Source of the DNA: Symbiodinium natans
Lineage: Eukaryota > Sar > Dinophyceae > Suessiales > Symbiodiniaceae
Length of the DNA stretch: 64,000 nucleotides
NCBI GenBank assembly: GCA_905221605.1
Contig: CAJNDS010000047.1
Span: 1-64,000, forward strand
Reading direction: 5' to 3'
Shown: positions 35,301 through 47,300 of the stretch, in pieces
How positions within the stretch are numbered: position 1 is the first letter of the stretch
How the letters are laid out: every line of letters begins with the position of its first letter
Notes under the pieces: generated by a model
Seen by the model: only the letters and a program-made list of their open reading frames with translations
What the model was told of the DNA's origin: nothing
Databases searched by the model: none
Made by a program: the position numbers and the translations under genes

Positions 35301-38300
35301 CGTGGCGGACTGTTCCGCGTGCGTAACGGAGGGCTCAAGGATATCACCATCCCGGAGTGTGATTTCTGACGGGGCCATCCCTGCAACCCCACGCACTAGA
35401 TGAGAGTTGTCAAGGGTGTCCATGGCTCCGATGGAAACTCTCTGGCAGGTCGGGCTGACCCCCCAAAAGATGACATGAGCGTACAGATGGCTCGGGCAGC
35501 GCAAGCATAGGTGCAGACCAGGGGCGGGGATCCACGGCACAGGTGCCCATTGATCACCTTGCCCTACCCAGTCGCCCGCGAAGCAGCAGGCAGCAGGCTT
35601 CCACGTGAACCCAACAGGCGTGTCCACGGTGCGCGCCGGCGCTCCTGGGCGCCACATGGTGACCCGTCCAGTTTGCGAGATGACAAATGGGAGTTGCCAG
35701 AGCGCATGGTGTCGTGCCTGAGATGGTGTTAGATGTATGGGCATAGCTGGAGGAACCCTATAGTTGGCCGGAGGCCTAGCGCAAATAAGGTCCCCATGCC
35801 GAAGGCGGATATTTGAAGAGGAGAGGAAGGACACCGATGCCGTGAGGGGGCCTGCATAGTCAGCGCCGATCCCCAGGGCGTCAGGAACTAATGGGCATGG
35901 CATATCCCTAAGCAGTAGGCGTGCTTGCACCTCTCCGCCTTTGACAACCGCTACGCACAGTAGGGGGGAAGGGGGGCAGGGTACCAGGTGTAGGGCTCCC
36001 ATGCTCAGGGCCGGCCAGACAGGAACAAGGGGTTCCGGCCAGTCCTGCATGGTGGCGCGGACCAGATGATAAATATCCTGTTGTGGCATTTGCGGGTGTG
36101 GCCGTAAGGGGGCTGCAGCCCCCATAATGGGGCACAATGTTTGTATCCATGGGAAACCTCCCAAGTTGGTCGTGTGCTCAGTAGGGCGCCATCTGGGAGA
36201 GGTGGGGTGGTGAAGCAGCCCCACCTCAACGACTCGAGGCTTAAGCGGCTGGAAAGCGCCACTCCGGGATGGTGACCTGGACCGCCGTGTGGGCGGCTGC
36301 CCTGATTCACTAGAGCTGGAACTACATTCAAGCTCCATGGCCGGAAGAGCCCATAGAAGAGACAGCAAGAGCACAGTGACTTGGCCCCGCCCGGCTTGCC
36401 GGATCCCCCCCCCTCCTAATAGATTCCGACTCCTCCTAATAGAAGGAGGTGCAGGCCGGCATTCACGGTCAGGCTGTGACAGCCATTGGAGCGCACAGAG
36501 GGGAGTGGTCGCACAGCGCAGCCTTCCCGCAGGACATCTCCATCCCGAAGATGGACCGGGTCCGTGAGCTGGGTCGCAGGGTGAGGAGAGCTGCCAGCGA
36601 CAGTCCAAGTGCCCAGGCCCCCTGCCCCTGCGAAGATGTGTTGTATGTATGCTCGATCAGCGCAAGTGGGTGCCCTAACACAGAGATTATTGCAAGCGCA
36701 ATGTATCAGTATGTGTGCATGGAAGGCGTCTCGGCAACGCAGGCACAGATGTATGCCTTGGCCCCACGCCCAGGGGGCGAGAACCCATTGGCCTCTGGCT
36801 CCTAACTCCGGAAAGCTGTCAAAGGTCTGGGAGTGAGGTAGCCACCTCGACCCCGCGGGGACCTCAATGACGGTCGGCCCCTGTCCAGGCTGCCACATGG
36901 TGCATTCGAAGGCAAAGGATATGACTAAGAAGCGTTGCCAAAGGGTATCGTGTCTGAGCGAGGCGAGGGAGTTCACTGTAACTTCCCCGCCTCTGCGTGC
37001 GGAGCCTGCCTGTCCCAGGAGAGGGCATAGAAGACATCCCCGCTGCGCATATGGAGCGTATCCCGCATCTGACTCTCTAGTTCAGAGGAGGGTGACGATT
37101 CAAGCAGCGGCTCAAGAGGCGGTGGTGGGAAGAGCTGCCCAAAGGCCTGCGGCGCTCGGTAACTTATCGCCTCCTGCACCCATTCTAGTCGTGCCACCTG
37201 CGGCATGCACATGCTCAGCCTCCAGGTAGAGGCCACCACTACTATGCAGACTAAGGAATTGTCTGGGGGAACCGGGACGAGAGTGAGGGTGTTGGTCACC
37301 GTGTTAGGCCACACTGGCACTAATTGGTGTCCCCATCTAGGTTCCTCAGCATACAAGAGGCGCACCAGCCATGACCAGTCGCAGCTGCGACTGATTTCAT
37401 GCGTATCCCCAGTACCTCGAAAGGGGCTCAGCAGATGTACGAAGATGGGTCCATCCTCAGAGAGGCTGCTTACCGTCCGCATAGGGATAGTCACATGCCA
37501 GGGGAAGGCACCTACCCGGACAGATTCAGTGGCTGGCCGCAGCGTCATGGGCTTGACCGCTGCAGGGATTGAGTGCAGCACAATCACACTCAAGAGGAAA
37601 GAGACTCGCCAGCCCGTTGAAACCCCCCAAGACAAGGCTGAAAAGCATCAGCCCCAGATGTCGCGACGACGAAGCACCATCTGTGGGGACTAATTTCCAG
37701 TGGACAGCTTCAATGTCAGGTGGCGTTGCGTCCGGTATGACAGAGTCACGACACGATGACGGTAAGCCTGCCAAAAGAGCCAGTTCAGCCACAGCGGTCG
37801 GGGTACATGAGCACATGCGTAAACACATGGCAAGGCCCTGACGATGCCAGACCAGGTGGGTGACTGCCTGCGGCGGCCGCATCCTCAGAGCTTCCATCGA
37901 GAGTGGTCTCCGGTCAGGAATGTCCCCTTGCGGTCTTCCAAGGGTCCTGGTATTGCCGTGCCGCCAGCAGGACATATAGGGGACGCTGTCCGGGGCCGGG
38001 TTCGAGCTAGTTATCATAGCCCACGCAGGGCCAGGCAGCCCAACCAGAAGAGCCAACAAGGCAGAGAAGTGGCCACGAGAACAAGTTAGAAGAAGCGGAA
38101 GGGCCCATGAGAGCTTGAGGATCTGGTGGCTGCCGGCCCAGGAGATCTCAATGTCTTCAATCTGGGCCAACTGACAGACCCAGAAGGGGACACAGTCACC
38201 ATCCCTGAAGGGCACAGTAGGTTGCACAGGAACACCTAGAGGCGGCGGAATGGTGCCAACAGTACCTAGGATGCAGTAGTTGCGCAGCCACTCAGCAGGG

Positions 38301-41300
38301 CACTGTCTGGGGAGCTGTCGCGGCCATAGCAGCCCGTCCCACCAGAGCGTGACAGTGGCTCGGTCAGATTCCGGGTCACAGGTAGTCAAGTGAATGGCAT
38401 TGCGTGCAGGTTGTGGTGATAGCGGTATGACAGCGGCAACTTGGGCCTGCCTTCTCCATGTGTCGGAGATATCATACAGCTCATTGAGGCAGTCTTCTGT
38501 GAGCAGAAATCTGCCCGTTAGCGGCTGCCTAGGTGCCGCCGGGGAGTGGATGAAGAATTTCCCAGCAGTCCGTGGCCACGATGGTGATTCCTCTACACGG
38601 CGGCCGCCGGCTCGAGCCTGCCACACCGTATTGAGCTGAGACTGGAGGGCCCCATGCTGCTCGGGGGAAGCGTCCCTTAAGGACCATGACAGGGAGTTGC
38701 CATACAGTGGTAGTGTGACATTACAGTGAGCATGTTCCACATGTCCACCTCCCGGAAGCGAGGTCCCCGGAACCCTAACTATAGCTTGTTCAACTCTGGC
38801 AGGCGCTGGTGGTGCTGCTACCCCATAGGCCAGGAAGTTGCTGAGGAAAAAGACAACCCAAAGGCTCTGTCTACGCACTAATGTGAAGACAAGGAGGGAC
38901 GCCCGGTAACCCTCAGAGGCAGAGGGTTCAGGTAAGGGGTGGCCGTCAGGTCCGGCCCCCTCCGGCATGGTGACCGGCCTGTTCGTGGATGGACTCAAGG
39001 TCGACGCATTGGCTTGACCTCCGCCCTCGGCGCTGCATTGGGCGTGTGGTGTAGGGTCTTGGGTTCTCTGCCTTAGGAGCCTTAACACTTCCCCAAGCTG
39101 GTGGGTAGCCGCTTCCCACGCGAGGAGAGAGGTGCTGTTGGGGGGCAGCGAGAGGGGGGTTTGACAGGAGCTGTGTGCAACCGCTGGCAAGGCAGTCTCC
39201 CTTCGACTCGCTGTGACCGGCAGAAGAGCTGGACCATTCGGGCATAAGGGACTTTGACCACCGGGCCCAGTAAGAAGTGCATCCCCCCAGTCACTGCGCA
39301 CAATCTCAGGCAATTCCTCTTCTTCGCCCCACGGATTGAGGTAACGCATTGGGCTACGCGATGGGGTGTGCTCTCCGATTGTCAAAAGTTGCCCATGCCT
39401 GAGGCCAGTCACGATAGTGCCGAATCGAAAGATCTGCTTGTCTACGACCAGAACAAACCTCTGTGCAAGCGGCTGCTCTAGGGTAAAGACTGACGTGGCC
39501 CACTGGAACAAGGCTTCCCAGTCTAGGGGATGCGACCGACTCTCGAAGACTGCCGCCTGTCTATGCCATTGTATAAGTAGGTAAATGTATGTCCCCACTC
39601 TTGTCCTAGGCACGTACAGCCAGTGTTGGACACCCTGGATCACGGGAGGGGTGACTTCCAGGAGTTTCCCATCATTATCGAGCTGTTTGGGGAGATGGGC
39701 TCGTACCAGAACTAGGCGAGCATCCGTGACTGTCCGCGCTGAGGTCGGGAGGTCAACAGGTTCAGACAATCCAAAAGTCCACACTCTGCGGGGGTGGCCG
39801 GCTGGGATAGTCTGTCCACCCACAGGCTGCAGGGCTAAGGTGATGGCCAGTGTGACAGGCGCCAACCGCCAACCTGGAGACGCTGAGAACATCATCAGTC
39901 CCGTGCCGGCCAATGCGCCGTACCAATTGGGAACACTGCGGCCAATCACTGCCCGCTTGCCAGGGAAAAGCTCAGGCGGGAGCCGAGTTGTCCACCGCAC
40001 AATAAGCTGCATGCCTGTCCTCCTTCATCGATCGTGACCAGTTGCTCCGAGACATCTGGCAACTGGCATACAGGTCTGAGCAGTTCCCGGTGTCCTCCTT
40101 CTCGCAAGATCCACCAAGCTCCGGAGGCCGGCGGGGTGCACAGCAGATCGATGGCATCCGGGCCAGAGTCATGTGCAAGGTGGAACACATCACGAGTGGG
40201 TCTGCAGCCCTGTTCACGCAACCAAGTGCTTATACCGTCAAGGTCAGCCTGTGGTCGGAACTGATAGACAGCCGGACCGCAACAGGGGCGCCATACCCTC
40301 AAGAGTGTACCCTCCAACGGAGGGTGTTGAAGAAAGCAGTTGAGCACATCTGCAAAGTTGAGGAACCCAGGTGAAGGGACACACATAAGAGGTGGGTGTG
40401 TAGTGGCAGGGTCCACTGTCACAACCATGGCCGTAGCCGCTTTGACAAGAAATGCAATAATTGGCCAGCGGCCGACATGTGGCATTCCAGCAACCAGAAC
40501 AACTAGTTGGGCCCACCCCGTAAGCGTAATGCCACCACAAGAATTCCTGGCATGCAGTGGTGGGGGCGGAAGCGTGTGTTCACGCTCCTCATAGCAGTGA
40601 GAGTCATGATTCGGTGCGCGCCGGAGGAAAGTGCCACAGGCATGTCCGAGATGAGTAATGGGTTCCGGCCACATCCAGCGGAACCCCTCGAGGACAACCG
40701 CTGCCCCGTGCAAGTCCAAGACTGAAATGGTCGCTACAGTAGCTACTTCAGCCCAGGAGATTCGGTCAGTACACGCCGTCCTGACTTCATCGCCAATGAT
40801 TAGTGCCCAGGGCAGCCGCCGACTAGGACACGGAACCACGCAGCTGGTCTGAATAGAGCCGCAGTACACAACATGCAGTGTGCCTTCCGCAGGAATACCT
40901 AGGGTCGGGATGCATGGATCAGTCAGCGAGGAGTCAAGGGAGGAAATCTGACTACTCCTGGCCTCTCGAGGACCCGGCATGAAGGATGTCCCATAAGCCC
41001 CTTGGCGTGGTGCAGAGGAGAGAGAGTCTGTGCGGCTATGCGACAGCAGAAGTCGCATGTCAACACTGGCTGTCACAATCTCGGCAACGACCGCCTCATT
41101 GTCGGCAGAGTGCAAGGATTCAGAGGGCCCCCACAAGAGGAACATTTCCGTGGCCCGGAGCCAAATTTCCGAAGCAGCACCTGGCAGGTCACGCAACGCA
41201 TAGAGAAGATCTGCACGGCTTGGAAACACCCCGTCAACGGCAAAGGCCACTCCGTGTGGGACGCATTCATGGCAGTCGTGCAACCAAACCAGGGTGCACA

Positions 41301-44300
41301 TCCCTCCTCGAGGAGCCGCTAGAAGGACTAAGAGATATGGTGGCACATCCAGCAAATGCGTGGTTTCGGGATTCGGCGAGCGGATTGTGTTCAGCATATC
41401 CATGGCAGTTTCGCGTGCGGTCACGCCCTGCACACGCGGCAGCCAGAGATGTGGTTGACCAGCTTGCACTAGCGGAAAAACATGCCTTCCTAAAGTGCGG
41501 GTCCAAGAGCACCCAGCTGGCATTGTCAAGGAGAGGGTACTGATATCCCAGAGCGTGGGGGAAGCCGATTGAGCGGTGTCTACAACCACACACACATCGC
41601 CATGTCGAACACGCCCCCGGTGAGCACAATCAATGCGGTATGAGTGAGTGCCGTCCATGCCTTCAACCCACGCGTGAATGTCGGGTGCAGGATTGCGCCA
41701 ATCAACATCCAGGCACTTCCATGCACCTGCCCGGGCCACCAGGATAGTGCTATGCGTGTCTGCATTAGAGATGGCGACCACGTGTACAGCTCTATGGTTT
41801 GGAGCTGCTGCAGCAGGTAGGATGACATACCGCCCTAGGGGGGATATGAGTTCAAGGAGATCAGCGTGCACATCGTGCCATGACCACTGCGCCGGGTAGC
41901 ACCGAGTGAGAACCCTCCCTGGATGCCACACCTTGAAGGTGACTTCACGCGGGTCATCAATGCCCAGGGGGCTGGGGCTAATGACCGGCGTGAGCAGCCT
42001 GCCGGAGGCCAGCAGCTCGCGCTGAATAGCCGCGTGAGTTGCCTGGGAAGCCTTGTTGGGCAGGGTACATGGGGGGGCTGGGACACGCTGCAATCTACCG
42101 CTACGGTGTGGTGGAGCACTGGCAGCACGACCGGCGTATGCTTGGTTGGCAGCCGCCATGAGGAGCAGGCACAACTTGCCGACAGACCCCTTGAAATGTG
42201 CAGCAGCCAGAACCAGGGTTTTTGCCAGAGGGGTTCCCCAGGAGGCAGCACTACCGGTGTCGCGTCCCATAGGTTCTTCAACAAGAGTGGGTCGGTATGC
42301 CCGAAGTAGATCGAATCCAGCCACATCGATCATGACATCTGGTTCAACGGGCTGGTCATGGAGCAGACAGATATACTCCCCCGACATCACCTGTTCATGC
42401 ATGGCTGCTGTGTCTAAGATGCGCACATGTTCTCGCGCAGTAACATCAAGGATTTGACTGCACGATATGAATCTGGGTACAGTGAGGGTTATCAGCCCAA
42501 GGTCCAAAGCACGCAGATCGACAACCAGAGAATGCCGTCCGAGTTCCTCGCGATGAAAGGCCAGGAACTGCGTCGGTGGTAGGTCTGACAGAGCATATCG
42601 CAGTCGGCGCATGATTAGGGGCGCAAGCTCTGGAAATTCGGCTCGAAGGGTGCGAAAGGTCTCGCTGTCGGGAGCAAAGGCTGGTGTGAGTGCTTGGATG
42701 ATGCCATTGGCAGTGATTACAGCACAAGACAAAAGTGTATGACTGAGGGGACCCGAGCTGCGGTACACAGCCGCAGAAGGAGGTTGGGCAGTGACTCCGG
42801 TAGGGCGCCCTCGAAGTGAGATTGGCACCCAAGCAATCGCATCACAACGTGGCTGCAAAAGAGGTTGGGAGTCGGCCACAAAAGTACCCTCTACACACTG
42901 ACATTGCTCAGCTTCCGGGATGGATGGAGTCTGGGTAATTAGTGCTGCCGCCGCGATAAGATCATGGCACTGTTCGTCTCTTGCTGCTTGCAGTACATGG
43001 AAGCTATCGAGCTCGCCACGTATCCAGACAGGCACTGCTTGCGCATACCATGGGAAGGAGCGAGGCCGGAGAACATATTGCTCTCGGGTGACAAAGTCAA
43101 ATGGTGAAGCAAGCGCAAGCACATCAACAGCATCAGTAGGGATGCCGAGGGCATGCACAACGGCCTCATCAAGTGCAGGTCTAAAGAGGCGGCTATCAAC
43201 CCTGAAGAGAATGGGCTCCGGGCCTTCAACAACTCCACCGTGGAACACGGCCAGCTTCCGTGTATAAGTAGCCGTGCGCAATTCTTGCATAGCTAGAGGC
43301 CGGGCACCGACCTCTTCCAACGGGTGAAGCTCGCGCCTAATACGGATGCGCGGAACTCGGCTGAGGGACCAGGCTGGAACTCGGTTGAGGTGTGCCTGGC
43401 CAGCTATCTGCATCATGGAGGTAGCATCCTCCTCAAGGGTGTCGGTCCTCGGTGCGGCGTCCCCTCCCTGCCAAACATGCTCAGCATTATGGAGTCTGGG
43501 GGGGCCCGAAGCTCCAACCGGTGAGAACAGCAGGCAAAGAAAGAGGCACCCCTTTAGCTGCTTAGTAGAAGTTTCCCTTGTTCTCTTATTCCTGCACCAA
43601 GGTTCACGCCGTGCGTGTTGGGAGGACAGAACAGGTGAAAAGAGGCCAAGAAGAAATGCCCCTATCGGAAGCCATGCCAAAGCAACCACCAGAAGGCACG
43701 GTGCCAGGCACAGCCCACATCCCATAGCAGCCAGGAGCAAGCAGAGGACCTGATGCTCCATGGGCAGGCCGTAGTTCCTGTGACTACGGGGCTTGAGAGG
43801 GGGTGGCTCAGCAAGAGCGATCCATGCGCAGCCTAGGAGGAGTCCGGTGGACAAGACTGCCAGAAGGAATTCCGCGCCTTGGATGGCAATGCAGCCGCCA
43901 CAGATAGTGCAATGTCCCACCGACCAGAGGAGCCGAACACTAATGAAGGTGCCCCGTCCGGAAGGGGGGCCTAAGCCCTTAGTGATGGACACAGTGCCAG
44001 CTAGGATGCATATTAGGCCGGCAAGAATGGACAGGCGCAGGTTTGCAGCAGAGCATGGTGTGGGAGGGCCGGTGTGCTGGCTCCAAGTCGCACTGCCAAG
44101 TCGGGATGGTTCCCAAGAACCAGCTGTGGAAACAGCCATTCCTCGGTGCATTGTGGCGCGTATGACATCACGTCCTGGACCGCCGCGTGCAAGATATGCC
44201 CCAAGAGAAGCACGACTCGAGGGCAGTCTGGGACTGCCGCTGGACAGCTTTTTAGGCACGAATAACAACGTGTGAGGTCCTCCACGACAGTCGCGATCTC

Positions 44301-47300
44301 TGGGCCACGAGTCCAGGGAGCCTGCTGCAGGGTCCTCAGTGTGCTTTGGCATTGGCTGCGAACCTCCAAGGCATCCATGTGTGGCGGCTCCGGTAACACC
44401 TCCCGCAAAGCCGGGTTGCTCTGTGTAGCTGTGGCTGTGGTGCCGCACATGTCCATGAGCTGCCCCACTGATGTGTTCCAAGCCGTGATCCAGCTTAGTT
44501 GCCACTGCTGCCAGTCCTCCTCGACGGCCGAGAGTGGGGCTTCCAGCTCCTCTCCCCCTAAGAAGGAGACTGGCTCGCTGGGACCCTCGGAACCGTCCAA
44601 TTCCACAGGAACAGAATGATCCGACGCCATCCAGGAAGAGGTCGTCCGTGCGGGACGTGTGGGCGTGCGGCCAGTGCTGTCTTGTGGCCACGGCACAGCC
44701 TCTGGCGCACCGCTCAGCATCCCATGGTCCTGTGTGCTTGTCCTAACCGCATCGGGCTGTCCTGCTGCGTTCGTCCCTACAGGTGTCAGCCTTGGGCTCT
44801 TCACTGGACGCCTGTCTTCCTCGGGGGATGGCTGCGCACGCTTGGTCCATCGATTGCCGGAGGGGGGTAGATGCGGGGATCTGCGGCTCTCTGCAAGCAT
44901 TGAGGGGAGGCCAGATGTCATCATGGCTCCAGGGAAGATGCCCCCTTCGAAGCCCGGTGGTGATCTCCTGGCATTCGGGCCGCCAGCAACTGTATGTGAC
45001 GGAGCTGAAGGAATATGGCCCCCACAACCACTCGTTGTGCTGCGGCCGTGACCTAGTGGTTCCAGTGCGGCAATATTCCGAAGGGCATTGGCTGCCATTT
45101 CGAGCAGACCGGTCACCTGTGGTGGCCAGATGGGCCCCACATTCTGTGCACCTTTGTGTAACAAGGCCTGTGTCGCAGCTGAGGTCGAAGTGGAGACCAG
45201 GGGCGTCAAAATCTCCAGGGCTTCCTTGACATCCGCGTCCAATTGCCCTGCCATGCGCTCCACTTCTGCATAGTTGACAGGCAAGTGTTCTGCCAGCTGG
45301 GAATGCCATTGGAGTGCTGCCTCGCCCAAGTCCTGCTTTGCACGAAGATCTGCCTCCAGGCGCTTGGTGGTTTTTGCGACCTGGGTCGCTAGCCAATTGG
45401 CTTCTTGTGCCAAAGTTCGGCTGCCAGCAGGCTGCTCTTCGGCAACCAAGACGGCATTCTGCGCTCGTCCGGCGCGTGCTTGAAGAGCAGAGAGCACACT
45501 GGCCGGTGGTGCAAATCGAACCATCGAAAGCACAGGAGCCGTTGCTTTGTTCTTCCCAGCACCTTTTGGCTGGCCTTTCTGCCCTGCATCCTTCTTGCTC
45601 TGCGGCGGCATAGAGCCGTGATGTTGTAGTAGTCGAAGACGGTCGCTCTGCCTGCCCCGACCAACTCTCAATCTGTACCGCGCCGCTTGGCGCTTTTTCC
45701 GCAGCCGACGATGCCACGGAGGAGAACGTGCCCTGCGAGGCACCTTTGCGATCCTGGAGGTTTGACCAAGTTAGGAGAAGAAAACAACCCAATCCAAGGA
45801 TCGTAGCGAGGACTCGCTGTCCTCTCATGTGCTGCGCACCCCCGATCAGTCGGCCCAAAAGGCAGCGAATAACCAAGGCAGCGCAGTGATATCAGGGTGA
45901 CGGCCCAAAAGCAGCGTAACCCAATAAGGGATAAAAATCCCGGTGGCGGATCCAGAACCAACCACCAGCCAGCAAGGTCCAGACCAGTAACAGCAATTCG
46001 GGGCCCCGCGACCCAGTAGTCAACGCGGGCCGGCCGCGTGGACCAAGGTACCGGACCCAAGCCCGGTATATGGCGGCAGGAAAGGCCTGCCTGGGGTCTG
46101 GCTGTTGCAGATCCGCAGGCGCTGCTAAGAGCAGAGGCTACGGACAGTCACAATCTAAGCCGAAACGCCTAAACCTTAAACCCCCTAAACCCTAAACCCC
46201 AAACCCAAACCGGGCTTCACTACAGGAGGTGTTGGTAGAGGTGACAGTGTCGGAAGCCAGGCAGGGCAGGGGCTAGGCCTCAGGCCTCACCCTAAACCCA
46301 GGGTAGTTGCATGGCCCCTTAGCATGGGCCCATAACAACGGACGCCCATGAAACTACCCTCAGATTAGGGCTGAGGGCTGAAGGCCTCGGGCTTCGGAGG
46401 GTTTGGTCTTCGGGCTTAGGACTTGTAGGGGACTTGAACCCTACAGCCTGAACCCACAAGTCGTTTTGGGGTTTAAACCCTAAACCCTAAACCCTAAACC
46501 CTAAACCCTAAACCCTAAACCCTAAACCCTAACATTTAGGGTTCAGGCTTTGTGGCTCTAGGGCAAGCGTCGTAGTCGTTGCCGGGCGGGATGCCAGGGT
46601 AAGACCTGGGCTTGGCACTTTTTCAGTGTAGCTTGGGGTCCGAAATAAACCCTAAACCCTAAACCCTAAACCCTAAACCCTGAAACCCTAAAGCCTAAGC
46701 TGGGTTGTGCCTTAAAGCCTTTGAAAAATATTTATGAATAGGTTCCCTTATACGGAAAGAAGGGAAATTACAAAAATGGCCCCAAGAACAACCCAGTAAG
46801 GCCCTAAACCCTAAACCTTAACGCCGTGGCTTGTTCGGCTTCGGCTTGGAGTTTGGGTTTTGGTGTGCGCCACGCACATGCGTGCAAGCAAGCCTTTGCT
46901 ACCACGCGTGACTCACCTGACCCCCCAAAGACCCAAAGGCCAAACCCCCGAGTTTAGGGTTTAGGGCTTAGGGTTTAGGGTTAAGGTTTAGGGTTTAGCA
47001 CCCAAAGCCCTCCCAGGCAGTTGGGGGCGGGGTTCTGACTGCATGCCGTGCAGCCAGTCGTAGGAGTTGAGGAGGGCGTAGATGGGCCACTCGGTGCCCA
47101 TGATGACTGTCAGGGGCGTATGATACCTGGGTATGCCGGGGTCATCCGATGAAGGAAGATTTGCATCTTAAACCCGACCCCCTAGCCATGAGAATCCCAG
47201 ACCCCAAAACCCAAAACCCTAAACCCTAAACCCCTAAGCCATGGGCCCCAAGCAGCCCTAAGCCGCCCTAAGCCCTAAGCCCGCAGCCCTGAGCCCTAAG

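Larger units (their letters stand above)
29649..46167 (-). mobile_element. APE-RT (LINE-type) retroelement of about 16.5 kb
   Basis: A continuous block on the minus strand has no telomere-like repeats inside and almost full coding use. It is flanked by the same 15 bp at 29634-29648 and 46168-46182 (CCTAAACCTTAAACC), the likely target-site duplication in telomere-like DNA. Order 5' to 3': leader, gag-like ORF1, a chain of overlapping ORFs with repeated modules and hydrophobic segments, RNase H ORF, APE-RT ORF with zinc fingers, short 3' region ending in three GGAA units. There are no LTRs and no integrase. The length is about three times that of a typical LINE. In-frame stops are absent across almost 16 kb, but the frame changes six times. 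It lies in an intron of a host gene in the same orientation. Confidence 0.85.

Noticed and set aside
29801-45629. Many plus-strand ORFs of 60-200 codons inside the retroelement
   Set aside because: They are antisense shadows of a GC-rich coding block and show no motif.
44743-45876. 377-codon minus-strand ORF overlapping retroelement ORF1
   Set aside because: Its Ser/Arg/Cys-rich composition is that of an off-frame reading; the overlapping frame (44013-45611) has the helical, gag-like pattern. Only the first 30 residues (a hydrophobic stretch) give some doubt.
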